Shown here: piece after piece, positions 51,956-61,274 of the stretch
Layout: every line of letters starts with the position of its first letter
How positions within the stretch are numbered: position 1 is the stretch's first letter
From: G963677085 sp963677085
Lineage (GTDB): Bacteria > Planctomycetota > Planctomycetia > Pirellulales > Thermoguttaceae
Direction: 5' to 3'
DNA length: 64,000 bases
NCBI GenBank assembly: GCA_963677085.2
Contig: CAXXFH010000004.1
Span: 682,001-746,000 of the forward strand
Made by a program: the position numbers and the translations under genes
The notes under the pieces: generated by a model
Databases searched by the model: none
Seen by the model: the letters and a program-made list of their open reading frames with translations, nothing else
Told to the model about the DNA's origin: nothing

Positions 51956-54415
51956 CTAGCGGTTCAAGTTCAGCAATTCGTCGAACATTTCCTGGGCTGT
52001 GGTAATCACTCGGGTGTTGCCTCGATACATCGTCGAAGCCAGGATCAAGTCGATCAGGTTGCCGCCGATGTCGGTGTTCGACAATTCCACGGCTCCCGCA
52101 ACGATCGATCCAATTCCCTGCTCGCCGGGGGAACCGATCACAGGCAAGCCGGAGTTTACTCCGGCACCGTAGAGGTTTTCGCCCTTCTGCTCCAAACCTT
52201 CGGGGTTGCCGAATCGTGCCAGAACGATCTGGCCAAGATCGCGGGTGATACCATTGCTGAAAACACCGCTAATCGTTCCATCTTCACCGACGATAAAGCT
52301 GGTCAACACGCCCGGTCCGGAGCCGTCCTGCCGGGAGACGTCCAGGGTGCTGTTGTCGGTGGCAAGGCCGGACAATTGTTCGAAATTCAGTTCGAATTCC
52401 AGCGGCGAAGCCGACGACACCCGACGTCGTTCAATCGAGATGGTATCTTCCGTAGCACCGATGAAGTTGCCTTCTCCGTCGAAGGTAATCAGCCCGGTGC
52501 CCACCGTGATATCAGCTCCCGTGCTCGGCGAATTGTCGGACGACGTCGCGTACCAGCGGTAGGTAGTCGAGACATTGTCACGCGATTCGAGAACTGTCGT
52601 GAGTCGGACAGGAATGGCGATGCCCAAGGAGTCGTAAACGATGAAGTCGGCCACCGCTCCGTCGCCAATCGCATTTTGTGCCGAGTTGAAGGGGAGATTG
52701 ACGTTTTCTGTTCCCGACGCGGTAGTCAATTGAAGCCCCGAAAGGCCAATCTCCACGGCGTTGTCGGTACCGTTGTTGCTGACGAACTGGATTTTTCCGT
52801 CGGGCGTAATATAGCCACCGGGAGAGTCGCCCGAACCTTCGTCAATGGGAACGGGGTGCAACGGATCGGGGCCCGGCGAACTCTGGATGCCCATAGCCTG
52901 CTCCATGAAATTCACCAAATCGAGCACCGTGGTGGTGTCGGTGATTTCAAATTCCTTGTCCCCCAGAGCGCGGTCGCCTTTGCGGGCTGTAAACGAGAGC
53001 GTACCCTCCTCGAACATCTGTATGTAGGCGCCTTCGTCGCGTTGCTGGACATCGACCAACAGGGTACTTCCCGTGATCTTCGGGCCGTCTCGGTCGAGTG
53101 TGTCATGGGTGATTAGCTCGGCATCCTGCATGTTATCGGTGTAGTCAGTAATGCTAGCTGCCGCACTGAACTCGGTAACCTCATAGTACTCGCTCGTGTC
53201 GTTGGCGGCCGTGCGATAGATGCGCACCGTATCCCAACCAGCCGGATCGGCTGGGTCTGGCTGGGGAATATCACTTAGGTGAATACGGCCATCGAGCAGC
53301 GTGATCGAAGGCACGAGATTGCTGGGACGACTTTCCGTGTCGGTGTCGGTGTCGTAGAAGGTCACGTAGTAGCTGTAGCTCTCGGAGAGTGTATCCTCGT
53401 TGAGCGTTTGGTTCGCGGTCAACGTAGCGTCGTCGATTCCATCGACAACGGGACCACCACCCATGGGTACTTCGTCCACGTAGTAAAATTCCGTCGTCGG
53501 ATCGGTCGGATCAGCACCGTTGGTAGTGCGGTAGATGCGGATGTACTGGTAGTCGGGGTTGTTGGGTAGGTTGTCCAGTTCAATGGCGTCAACTCCAACA
53601 CCGAGGACATCTATCGTAATAGCGTCGGCCCGTGTCGACGGCGTAGCTTCCGAGCCGGTTTCGTCGGCTATGGGCTGGTCGGCAAACACGATCCGGTAGC
53701 TGTATCGCTCGCCCGGAGTCATACTGCCGCCTGCAGAGACTAATGAATCGGTAATGCCGCTAGTAGCCGCCGTGGCGGCTAGTGTGCGATTGGTGGTGTC
53801 GGTCGGGTAGGTGTACTGCGAATCGCCGAGGACGCCGGTTTCGATGATCTCCGCTTGCGTGGCTAGGTCGCCCGTCGGAGAGAGTGTGCCTTCGAGATAC
53901 ACATTAGACGTGGGCTGCGCGACAGCCGCGGCTCCCAGGGGAATTACCAACGGTTCCAGTTCCGTGGTTTGGATCTGGTATTCATCATCGACACCGTACC
54001 CCAACAACCGGTTACCGGTCATGGTGGTAAGTTCGTTGTCTTCGTTGAGTTTGAGCTGGCCGTTTCGCGTAAAGAGCTGCTCGCCCGACTGCCCTTGGAC
54101 GATGAAGAACCCGTCGTCTTGAATGGCCAGGTCGGTCGGGCTCGAACTGATTTCGATGGTGCCTTGCTTGAAGTTTGGGGTGATGTCGGCCACCATGGTT
54201 CCCAAACCAATTTGGCGGGGGTTGGTTCCGCCATTGTAGTCGGTGGGCGACGACCCCAAACTTTGTGTTTGGGAGAACTGGGTCGCGAAGTTTGCCTCCG
54301 AGGCCTTGAACCCCACGGTATTGGAGTTGGCCAGGTTGTTGCCAATAACGTCGATCGTGGTTTCCGCGGCGGTCAAACCCGTCAGCGCGGTACTCATTGC
54401 AGATGCCAGACCCAT
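51956..54415 (-). CDS. flgE: Flagellar hook protein FlgE with a duplicated inserted domain
   Basis: The 819-residue product is much longer than usual FlgE. Conserved ends are present: SALTGLTAAETTIDVIGNNLANSNTVGFK in part at 7-37 and a C-terminal GNLIDLILASTMYRGNTRV region. Residues about 237-343 and 349-449 are two related beta-rich units (ERYSYRIVF ... IRIYRTT; ESYSYYVTF ... VRIYRTA), likely fibronectin-type surface domains inserted in the D1-D2 region. Cys is nearly absent, as in hook proteins. It is exported and capped by FlgD, encoded upstream. Confidence 0.92.
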   Translation of the reverse strand: MGLASAMSTALTGLTAAETTIDVIGNNLANSNTVGFKASEANFATQFSQTQSLGSSPTDYNGGTNPRQIGLGTMVADITPNFKQGTIEISSSPTDLAIQDDGFFIVQGQSGEQLFTRNGQLKLNEDNELTTMTGNRLLGYGVDDEYQIQTTELEPLVIPLGAAAVAQPTSNVYLEGTLSPTGDLATQAEIIETGVLGDSQYTYPTDTTNRTLAATAATSGITDSLVSAGGSMTPGERYSYRIVFADQPIADETGSEATPSTRADAITIDVLGVGVDAIELDNLPNNPDYQYIRIYRTTNGADPTDPTTEFYYVDEVPMGGGPVVDGIDDATLTANQTLNEDTLSESYSYYVTFYDTDTDTESRPSNLVPSITLLDGRIHLSDIPQPDPADPAGWDTVRIYRTAANDTSEYYEVTEFSAAASITDYTDNMQDAELITHDTLDRDGPKITGSTLLVDVQQRDEGAYIQMFEEGTLSFTARKGDRALGDKEFEITDTTTVLDLVNFMEQAMGIQSSPGPDPLHPVPIDEGSGDSPGGYITPDGKIQFVSNNGTDNAVEIGLSGLQLTTASGTENVNLPFNSAQNAIGDGAVADFIVYDSLGIAIPVRLTTVLESRDNVSTTYRWYATSSDNSPSTGADITVGTGLITFDGEGNFIGATEDTISIERRRVSSASPLEFELNFEQLSGLATDNSTLDVSRQDGSGPGVLTSFIVGEDGTISGVFSNGITRDLGQIVLARFGNPEGLEQKGENLYGAGVNSGLPVIGSPGEQGIGSIVAGAVELSNTDIGGNLIDLILASTMYRGNTRVITTAQEMFDELLNLNR

Positions 54416-54549
54416 CGTTAATCCCCTTCCTTTGAGAAATCGTTCCGTATATGCAAACTTGCGGGAGTTTGTGTTCTTGCAAAATTTCGACCGAATGCAT
54501 GGTCGGCGTGCGAATGAGTTCGAGCGAGGAACTCCTCGTCGCCGGCCAC

Positions 54550-54975
54550 TTATTCCGTCTCGGCTGCCATAATCGCCGAGACGTTGGTCAATGTCGCCTC
54601 GTAGTCGCCGATGTGCAACTTGGGTACGCCGTCGACCACCGTTACGCGATCGACCGTTCCGGTGACGTATTCGGCGTCGTCGGTGAGCGCTTCGACTTCC
54701 TTGCCGATCAGACTGGATGCGGTCGACATGGCCTGTCCCAACTGAACGGCTTCAAGCGTATCGTTGAGACGGTTGTTGGCCTCGATCGCCTGGATTTGCG
54801 TGAGTTGTTGCATCACCTCGGTGTTATCCATCGGATTGAGAGGATCTTGGCTCTGCATCTCGGTGATGAGCAGGCTAATGAACTCCTCCATATCCATGTC
54901 GGAATAGGCATCGTAGCCTGTCGACGTTGTCTGGTTTTTTGTTTCCGTGGAGGAACTGGTGCTGCCTACGGACAT
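54550..54975 (-). CDS. flgD: Flagellar hook-capping protein FlgD (short)
   Basis: The 141-residue product has the FlgD core MEEFISLLITEMQSQDPLNP and NTEVMQQLTQIQAIEANNRL. It ends soon after the GKEVEALTDDAEYVTGTVDRV segment, so the longer C-terminal FLG/Ig domain of enterobacterial FlgD is missing or reduced. It caps the growing hook. The gene precedes flgE and follows fliK. Confidence 0.9.
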   Translation of the reverse strand: MSVGSTSSSTETKNQTTSTGYDAYSDMDMEEFISLLITEMQSQDPLNPMDNTEVMQQLTQIQAIEANNRLNDTLEAVQLGQAMSTASSLIGKEVEALTDDAEYVTGTVDRVTVVDGVPKLHIGDYEATLTNVSAIMAAETE

Positions 54976-55104
54976 GTTCTGAAATCCTTTCGGGGAAATC
55001 GGTTAAAGACGAACCGAAAACATCTGACTCTTTGCCAAGGCGGAAACCAAGGGACGCTGCAAAGCACCGGCTGGCAAATGAGCAAGTAAGTATGTCGGTC
55101 GATC

Positions 55105-56817
55105 CTAAACAATCACATTCAATCGATTGCCGTCGCCCAATCCTGTCTCTAACACTGGGTTTAGTCGTTCCGCTTCAGCAGGAAAATCGGTTTCCCGGCC
55201 ATCTCCGCTTGCTGCCGAACGGTGGCCCGAACGCTGATCGAACGATGCCTGCTGGTCGGCCGCCTGTTGGAATTGTCCATCGGGCGACCCGTCCATAAGG
55301 TCTACATCGAACTGCTGCACCTTGATGTCTTGTTGGGCCAAACGCTCTCGCAAGGCTGGCAGATTGTCGAGCAGAAGGCTGCGTGCCGTTTCCGTCTCCG
55401 CCTCAACCCGGGCAGTCATCGTGCCATCTCGCATGGTTACTTCCAGCCGGAGCGAACCGAGTTCCGGTGGGCTCAGCCGCAGACGAATTGTGCCGTCGCG
55501 GTTCGCGGCGGTTTGAAACGCCCTGGCGACACGTTGCACGAACCGGGCCCGGTCCACGGTAGAAGTGCCATCGTCTTGCTGGGTTTGTTGGGTCGTGCCT
55601 GTCCGTTTTGCCGCGGTGTCCGACGAACGTGCCACTCCCGCAACCGCTTGGTCCGACGCAGTATTGCCCGACGAAGGTTGACTAGTCTCTTGGGTTGTAG
55701 CAGTTGCCGTTGAAACGGTCGTCGTCGCAGTTGCTGTAGCAGCCGACACACCCTCGTGGGACGCGGCCGGCGGCGAGTTTGTTGAGGCCTCCGCAGCGGC
55801 AGACGCTTCGGCGGTGGGTTGCCCATGTGTCGGCACGCGACGGTGCCTGTTATGCGATTGGCCTTCGTCTTCCGAGACTTCCTCCATTGCGGCGTCTTCC
55901 GTCGTCGACTCGGCGGAAGCTTTCGATTCTTCGGAACCCTCGGTCACGTCAAATTGTTCGACGGCATTCGATTCAGACGACGAAGACTCGTCGTCCGACG
56001 TGCTGGTGCTGGTGCCGTCGTCCGAATCGGTCGAGGTTTCGGTTGCCACCGCTTTTAGTTCCTCGCCAGCGCCATCGGTCGAGTCAAGCAGTTGCGGCGA
56101 AACTTCATTTTCGTCAGTAGCGGCTTCCGTCGTTTCGTCGACGGAAACCACGGCCGCTTCCTGGGATTGCGTAGCTGCCGTATCCTCGACGGTCGTTTGG
56201 ACCACCGCCGTTGCGTTTTCTGCGTCGGTCACTCCCTCGACCTCGGCAACCGTTTCGATGCCCTGTTCGATGGAGGTCGTATCTTCCACGGTTACGAGCG
56301 TTTCAGCGACCGCTGCCATCTCGGCAGCGAGTTGCAGTTCGGGTGCCGTGGGGTCTGTGGCGGAAACCTCCTCTTCGACGGCGTCATCTGTTGGCGACTC
56401 CTCTTCCGCCGACGCATCCTCGGCTGTATCTTCGCCGGTGTTGGTGCGCTGCACTTCGTTCGAGTCGTCGGAATCGCTGGCATTCGACGTCTGTTCGGTC
56501 GACGTGTCGTCTGTCGACGAAGCGGCGGAGGTGTCGTTCGGGTTGTTCGATCTTTCCGACGCAGTCGAGACGTTGTCTTCCGATTTTTTTCCGTCACGTG
56601 CCGAGTGGCTGGTCGGCTGCCGTGATGCCGAAGTAGCCGACTTGTCCGGTTCTGAAGCCTTCCTGGAATTCACCTGCTCCGGCTGCTGCTGGGCGCGTTG
56701 AAGGTGTTGATTAAAACTGTCACCCGCGACCGGCGTGAACTGAAAGAGGCTGGAGTCGGCGAACACCGCATCGATCGAGTTCCGCAACGAGTTGCGGTCG
56801 AATTGGATTTCGCTCAT
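55105..56817 (-). CDS. fliK: Flagellar hook-length control protein FliK
   Basis: The 570-residue product has a very long Ser/Thr/Glu/Asp-rich region (about 35-400), expected to be unfolded and to serve as the molecular ruler, and a C-terminal hook-length domain (about 410-505: IRLRLSPPELGSLRLEV, MTARVEAETETARSLLLDNL, LRERLAQQDIKVQQFDVDL). It measures hook length and triggers the FlhB substrate switch. It follows the MotE-like gene and precedes flgD. Confidence 0.9.
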   Translation of the reverse strand: MSEIQFDRNSLRNSIDAVFADSSLFQFTPVAGDSFNQHLQRAQQQPEQVNSRKASEPDKSATSASRQPTSHSARDGKKSEDNVSTASERSNNPNDTSAASSTDDTSTEQTSNASDSDDSNEVQRTNTGEDTAEDASAEEESPTDDAVEEEVSATDPTAPELQLAAEMAAVAETLVTVEDTTSIEQGIETVAEVEGVTDAENATAVVQTTVEDTAATQSQEAAVVSVDETTEAATDENEVSPQLLDSTDGAGEELKAVATETSTDSDDGTSTSTSDDESSSSESNAVEQFDVTEGSEESKASAESTTEDAAMEEVSEDEGQSHNRHRRVPTHGQPTAEASAAAEASTNSPPAASHEGVSAATATATTTVSTATATTQETSQPSSGNTASDQAVAGVARSSDTAAKRTGTTQQTQQDDGTSTVDRARFVQRVARAFQTAANRDGTIRLRLSPPELGSLRLEVTMRDGTMTARVEAETETARSLLLDNLPALRERLAQQDIKVQQFDVDLMDGSPDGQFQQAADQQASFDQRSGHRSAASGDGRETDFPAEAERLNPVLETGLGDGNRLNVIV

Positions 56818-56849
56818 GGAAGTAGTCCTTGTATTGCGGCCAAACCGGC

Positions 56850-57545
56850 TTATGTCCCGGCGTTGCCAACTTGTTGGAGTTTTTGGCTGGTGTCCTCGGG
56901 AAGGCTGACGTTGGGATAGCCTTCGCGTATGCGTTTGAGCACTTCGCCAAGCTGTACCAGTTCGTTGGGCGTTTTGAATTCGCTCAAGATTTTTGCTCGT
57001 TTGACGTCGGGCATCCCAACCAACATCCGCACGACCGCGTCAGTCTCGTCGTTCTGGAGCATTTGAACGAGGAGTTCCTTCGACTGCTTGGGTTTGGCCG
57101 ATTCCAGTATGCGGCGCACTTCATCCCGTCCGTTAGCAACTGCTCCCTCTTGCTGGGCAAGCAGTTGCTCCTCGAATACCTGACGCAATTGTTTGTAGCG
57201 TTTCTTTTCCTCGATCAGCTTCCGCTGTTCAAAACTCAGTTGTTCCAAACCGTCTCGTAGAGCCTGTTCGCGGAGTTGAAGGTGGTGTACGTTCTTTGCC
57301 CGTTGTTCCACGATCTGCTCGAAAGAAACCTGTTCCGGAGCGGAAATATCGTCGTCGTCCTTGGCTTCCTCTTTCAACGCGAAAAGGTCGACTCCCTGGG
57401 CAATGGCCAGCATCTGTACGAGACGAGTGCGATCGATTCCCCATGTCGACGCGAGATAGACAGCCAATGTGGTCTGGGCCAGCACCGTGGCTACGCAGAA
57501 GTACACGATAAGGGCGCCAAGTCCGCCGATCAGTCGTCGAATCAT
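56850..57545 (-). CDS. MotE-like flagellar protein (membrane helix, coiled coil, MgtE-N-like domain)
   Basis: The 231-residue product has an N-terminal membrane helix (LGALIVYFCVATVLAQTTLA), a long coiled coil (about 85-140, EQRKLIEEKKRYKQLRQVF) and a C-terminal domain with LLVQMLQNDETDAVVRML and MPDVKRAKILSEF, like the MgtE N-terminal/MotE fold. MotE proteins are chaperones of the stator protein MotC in alphaproteobacteria. It overlaps fliJ by 4 bp, in the position where such genes often occur. Confidence 0.78.
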   Translation of the reverse strand: MIRRLIGGLGALIVYFCVATVLAQTTLAVYLASTWGIDRTRLVQMLAIAQGVDLFALKEEAKDDDDISAPEQVSFEQIVEQRAKNVHHLQLREQALRDGLEQLSFEQRKLIEEKKRYKQLRQVFEEQLLAQQEGAVANGRDEVRRILESAKPKQSKELLVQMLQNDETDAVVRMLVGMPDVKRAKILSEFKTPNELVQLGEVLKRIREGYPNVSLPEDTSQKLQQVGNAGT

Positions 57546-57994
57546 GAGACAACCTCCCGGGCGGCCCGCTGGCTGGCCACTTCATCCAAGTGTTTGACCT
57601 GTTGCCGATTCTCTTCGTCCTGGTGCCGCAGCGACTGTTTCTCGCGGAGTTTCTCCAAAACACGCACTTCACGATTGGCTTCAACCAAGAGCAGCCGGCG
57701 CCGCTCGATTTCTTCGGTCAAAAGCCGTTTTTGTTGGAGTAGCTGTTTCTCCTGCGTCTTCAGCAACAATTCGTGGCGTTGCGACTCGACAAGTCGGTCG
57801 ACGTCAACCGTTCCTGGGCTGGCCTGCTTGCGATACGACTCCTGCAAATACTGCATCTGCTGCTTAGCCTGGTCGATTTGCTGCTGGAGCAGATCGTCGG
57901 CATGATAGGCTTCGGCAAGTTCGCTGCGCCGCTCGTCGCGAACCGATTCGCGGAGTTTCAAAAGCGGTGCCAAGCGGAACTTGAATTTTGCCAT
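57542..57994 (-). CDS. fliJ: Flagellar export chaperone FliJ
   Basis: The 150-residue product is almost entirely coiled coil (MAKFKFRLAPLLKLRESVRD, then heptads to residue 145), the standard FliJ pattern. It helps the FliI ATPase engage FlhA. It lies downstream of fliI and overlaps the MotE-like gene. Confidence 0.87.
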   Translation of the reverse strand: MAKFKFRLAPLLKLRESVRDERRSELAEAYHADDLLQQQIDQAKQQMQYLQESYRKQASPGTVDVDRLVESQRHELLLKTQEKQLLQQKRLLTEEIERRRLLLVEANREVRVLEKLREKQSLRHQDEENRQQVKHLDEVASQRAAREVVS

Positions 57995-58122
57995 AACGAT
58001 AACGGTCTTGTATCAGCCAAGCTGGTCTGGGATCTTTGCTCGATCGCTTCGTAGCGAACATTGCGCCGTCGAGCTACTTGGATCGACTCATTTCATAGTG
58101 AACGCACGTGGTCAACAGTTGT

Positions 58123-59550
58123 TTACGCTCGCCGTTTTCTCGCGGCAGCAGCCTGGGGTCTTGCGGCGGCTTGGGCCGCGGCCGTTGGTGGCTTCGGTGT
58201 TTGCGATGGTGCCGGAGCGGAAGCGCCCGCGGATGGTTTCAGCATGGTGTTGTATCGGGCAAGCAACTGCGTTAAACCCTGCTGGGCTTTATTCAAAGTG
58301 GATGGCTGTTCTACCGCCTGACGCAAGTACCCATTGATTTCATCGAGCATTTCGACCGCCGCATCGACGCGCCGGTTACTTCCCTTGCGATAGGCACCCA
58401 CGGTGATCATGTCTTCGTTGTCGCGGTAGGCCGCCAGAAGATCGCGCAACGCAAAGGCGCCTTGGCGATGTTCCGGTGTGGTGATTTCCGGCATTAGCCG
58501 GCTGAGGCTTCCCAACACATCGATCGCCGGAAAATGGCCACGCGAGGCCAGATCGCGCGAAAGCCAGGTGTGGCCGTCAATCAGTCCACGCACCGTATCG
58601 GCAATGGGTTCGTTGTTGTCGTCGCCCTCGACCAACACGGTGTAGAAGGCCGTGATGCTGCCATGGGGACTACGGCCGGCCCTCTCCACCAGCTTCGGCA
58701 GCAGGGCAAACACCGAGGGCGGATAACCGCGTGTCGTCGGTGGTTCGCCGGCCGCCAAGCCAATTTCGCGTTGGGCGTGGGCATAGCGAGTGAGCGAGTC
58801 CATCATCAACAGCACATCTTTGCCTTGGTCGCGGAAATACTCGGCAACCGCAGTGGCCGTATCGGCTGCCTGGACACGAACCAGCGCCGGTTCGTCGCTC
58901 GTGGCGACCACCACGACGCTCTTGGCCAAGCCTTCGGGTCCGAGGTCGCGTTGGATAAATTCGTTGACTTCGCGACCGCGTTCGCCGATCAGCGAAATCA
59001 CGATGATGTCGGCATTGGTGTAGCGTGCCATCATTCCTAACAACACGCTTTTTCCTACCCCCGACCCGGCAAAAATACCCATGCGCTGACCACGGCCGCA
59101 GGTGAGCAGGCCGTCGATCGCACGGACACCGGTCGTCAGCGGCTGGTCGATTCGCGGCCGGTCGCACGGATGAGGTGGGCATCGCGTGAAGCGGGTACGA
59201 TCGCGCACGGCAGGCTGGGGCCGGTTGTCCACGGCTTCGCCCTGGGCGTTGATCACCCGCCCCAGCAATTCGGGGCCCACGCGAAGCCAGCGAGCGGTAC
59301 GTGTCATGCGCACACGATTTCCTCGCCGAATGCCCGACAGTTCGCGATACGGATAGAGCAGCGTCAGTTCGTCGCGGAACCCGATCACCTCGGCCAGAAG
59401 CGAATCGCCCGAATCGCGTTGGATCTCCGCCACCGCACCCACGGGAGCCGGAAAGCCGGCCGCGGCCACGGTCATCCCCACGATGCGCGAAACGCTTCCG
59501 ACCAATTCGGTCGGCTGGATGGTTTCAAGTTGTTCGGCAATGTCCAACAT
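58123..59550 (-). CDS. fliI: Flagellar export ATPase FliI
   Basis: The 475-residue product is an F1-beta-like ATPase. Walker A is AGSGVGKS (161-168); SLIGERGREVNEFI, VLLMMDSLTRYAHAQREIGL and GEPPTTRGYPPSVFA are typical of FliI/SctN. The ATG at 59550, 5 bases after the fliH stop, is chosen over 59907 because the longer frame overlaps fliH. The C-terminus has an Ala/Pro/Arg-rich tail of about 40 residues that is not part of the usual family core. Confidence 0.95.
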   Translation of the reverse strand: MLDIAEQLETIQPTELVGSVSRIVGMTVAAAGFPAPVGAVAEIQRDSGDSLLAEVIGFRDELTLLYPYRELSGIRRGNRVRMTRTARWLRVGPELLGRVINAQGEAVDNRPQPAVRDRTRFTRCPPHPCDRPRIDQPLTTGVRAIDGLLTCGRGQRMGIFAGSGVGKSVLLGMMARYTNADIIVISLIGERGREVNEFIQRDLGPEGLAKSVVVVATSDEPALVRVQAADTATAVAEYFRDQGKDVLLMMDSLTRYAHAQREIGLAAGEPPTTRGYPPSVFALLPKLVERAGRSPHGSITAFYTVLVEGDDNNEPIADTVRGLIDGHTWLSRDLASRGHFPAIDVLGSLSRLMPEITTPEHRQGAFALRDLLAAYRDNEDMITVGAYRKGSNRRVDAAVEMLDEINGYLRQAVEQPSTLNKAQQGLTQLLARYNTMLKPSAGASAPAPSQTPKPPTAAAQAAARPQAAAARKRRA

Positions 59551-59555
59551 TTTTT

Positions 59556-60197
59556 CTAGGTCAATTCCTCTTCGATCCGCTTGAGTTGGGCTTCGAACTG
59601 TTGGTCGATGACGCCAAACTCGGTCTCTACACGGCAGCCACCCCGGCTGACGCTGTCGCTGGCAACGATCTCGGCTTCGGTCATGGTCGACAACTCTTGC
59701 ACCAGCGATTCGACCTGCTGTGCAATCGCGCGATGGTCTTCCGTGTTCAGGTGAATCCGTATCCTCGCGTTGCCGGCGGCCAGTTGCAGGGCCTCGCGCA
59801 CCAGGGCGACTGGAATTTGCGGATCCTGTTGAAGTTCGCGGCGGATGAGCCGTTGGGCGATGGCCGTGGCCACATGCACGGCACTCCCCTCCCAGTGTTT
59901 CAGCCACCCCTGCTTGGCATGTTCGATTTCTCCAACCGCGTTGCGAAGCGCGGGCAACACGTTCGTTAACTGCTTGGCCACCATCTGTTCGACAGCTTGC
60001 TGTCCGGCGGCTTTCCCTTCCTTTTCGGCGTTCTGCCGAATCGTTTGTGCTTCTTGAGCCGCTTTCTGGACGATCTGTTTGGCCTCGGCACGCACCTTGT
60101 CGAGGTATCCCTGCGCGCGGGCGGCCATGTCGTCGAAGTTAAAGGCCACCGTCTGCGAGGTGTGGTTGTGGTTCGATGCGCGAATGATGGTCGACAT
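59556..60197 (-). CDS. fliH: Flagellar export stator/regulator FliH
   Basis: The 213-residue product has an N-terminal Ala/Gln-rich coiled coil (AQGYLDKVRAEAKQIVQKAA ... GKAAGQQAVEQM) and a C-terminal domain (IRIHLNTEDHRAIAQQ ... SRGGCRVETEFGVIDQQFEA) matching FliH/V-ATPase subunit E. It binds and restrains FliI, encoded next, and ties it to the switch complex. Confidence 0.9.
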   Translation of the reverse strand: MSTIIRASNHNHTSQTVAFNFDDMAARAQGYLDKVRAEAKQIVQKAAQEAQTIRQNAEKEGKAAGQQAVEQMVAKQLTNVLPALRNAVGEIEHAKQGWLKHWEGSAVHVATAIAQRLIRRELQQDPQIPVALVREALQLAAGNARIRIHLNTEDHRAIAQQVESLVQELSTMTEAEIVASDSVSRGGCRVETEFGVIDQQFEAQLKRIEEELT

Positions 60198-60249
60198 AGA
60201 AGCTGTCTTCAGGTATCAGAAGCGGGTGGTTGTTCGTTGGAAACAGTTG

Positions 60250-61260
60250 TTAGGCTGCCAGGAGCGTGCGTTGCCGTTCGGGAAGTTTGATGCGGCCTTC
60301 GATAATCAGACGTCGGGCAATTTGGGCTACAACCCGGCGGGCCTCCTCGATGTCGCTCAAACGCAACGGGCCGGGATGGTCCAGCTTGCGGCGAACCAGC
60401 TCGGCTTCCGCTGCCGGTAACTGGCGTAATAGCCGATCGACTATCGAGGGCGGAGCTCCTACCAGGGCCGTCATTGCCAGCGATGGTTCGACCGCCTGAA
60501 AAACCGTAATCAACGTGGCTTCGTCCGCGCCCAGCAAGTCGTCGAACTCAACCGGCGGAGGGCTCAGTCGTTCGGCCAGGTCGCGGTCGCGGGCAGCCAG
60601 GTTGTCGAGCACCCCCAATCGTGCTTGGTGCGTCGATGCTTGTAGGATGTCTTGAATCGCATCCGCTCCCACCACGCGCCGGCGTTCTATTGTCAACCGT
60701 TGTGTCAGCCGCGATTGCAGCACGCGTTCCACATCGCGGAGAATTTCGTGATCGGTTTCTTCCAGATGGGCCAGCCGGCGGACGACGTCGGGCTGCAATT
60801 CGGCGTCGAATCGCGCCAATATCTCGGCCGCTCGTTGCGGCGGCAAGTGTGACAATACCAGGGCAATCGTCTGCGGCCGTTCGTCCGACAGCACCCGGGC
60901 AAGTTCGTCGCTCTCGGTTTCGTGAAGGAATCCGAACGGCTGAGCTACCGGCCGAAGGGCATCGGCTGCTGGCGTCTGGAGGGTCGGCTTGCCCAACTTG
61001 CGTGCCAATTGGTCGTCGAGTTCCACACCGGCCGGTTGCTGTTGTGGAACGAGGGGGCCGATGCGGAAGAACTCATCGATTACCCGGCGCTGTTCCTGGG
61101 GGTCGATATCACCCAAGTCGACCATGGCCAGACGAATTTGTGCGGCCTGCTCGGGTGGAAACTGGTCGAGCATCTTGTCGGCCGTGGCCGTGTCGAGGCT
61201 GGCTACGAGAATAGCCGCTTTGCGAACGCCATCGGGCATGTTATTTGAAGAAGTGCTCAT
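60250..61260 (-). CDS. fliG: Flagellar motor switch protein FliG
   Basis: The 336-residue product has FliG wording throughout: PDGVRKAAILVASLDTATAD, LSDERPQTIALVLSHLPPQR, VLGVLDNLAARD-like LGVLDNLAARDRDLAERL and a C-terminal domain with LLRQLPAAEAELVRRKLDHPG. It connects the MS ring to the switch and stator. The ATG at 61260 is used; one at 61296 would overlap fliF by 22 bp. Neither has a strong ribosome-binding site. Confidence 0.93.
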   Translation of the reverse strand: MSTSSNNMPDGVRKAAILVASLDTATADKMLDQFPPEQAAQIRLAMVDLGDIDPQEQRRVIDEFFRIGPLVPQQQPAGVELDDQLARKLGKPTLQTPAADALRPVAQPFGFLHETESDELARVLSDERPQTIALVLSHLPPQRAAEILARFDAELQPDVVRRLAHLEETDHEILRDVERVLQSRLTQRLTIERRRVVGADAIQDILQASTHQARLGVLDNLAARDRDLAERLSPPPVEFDDLLGADEATLITVFQAVEPSLAMTALVGAPPSIVDRLLRQLPAAEAELVRRKLDHPGPLRLSDIEEARRVVAQIARRLIIEGRIKLPERQRTLLAA

Positions 61261-61274
61261 AGTCTGGTGTTTTT

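Noticed and set aside
55814..56701. 295-codon Ser-rich frame antisense to fliK
   Set aside because: It is the complement of the Glu/Asp/Ser-rich FliK linker and has no start signal.
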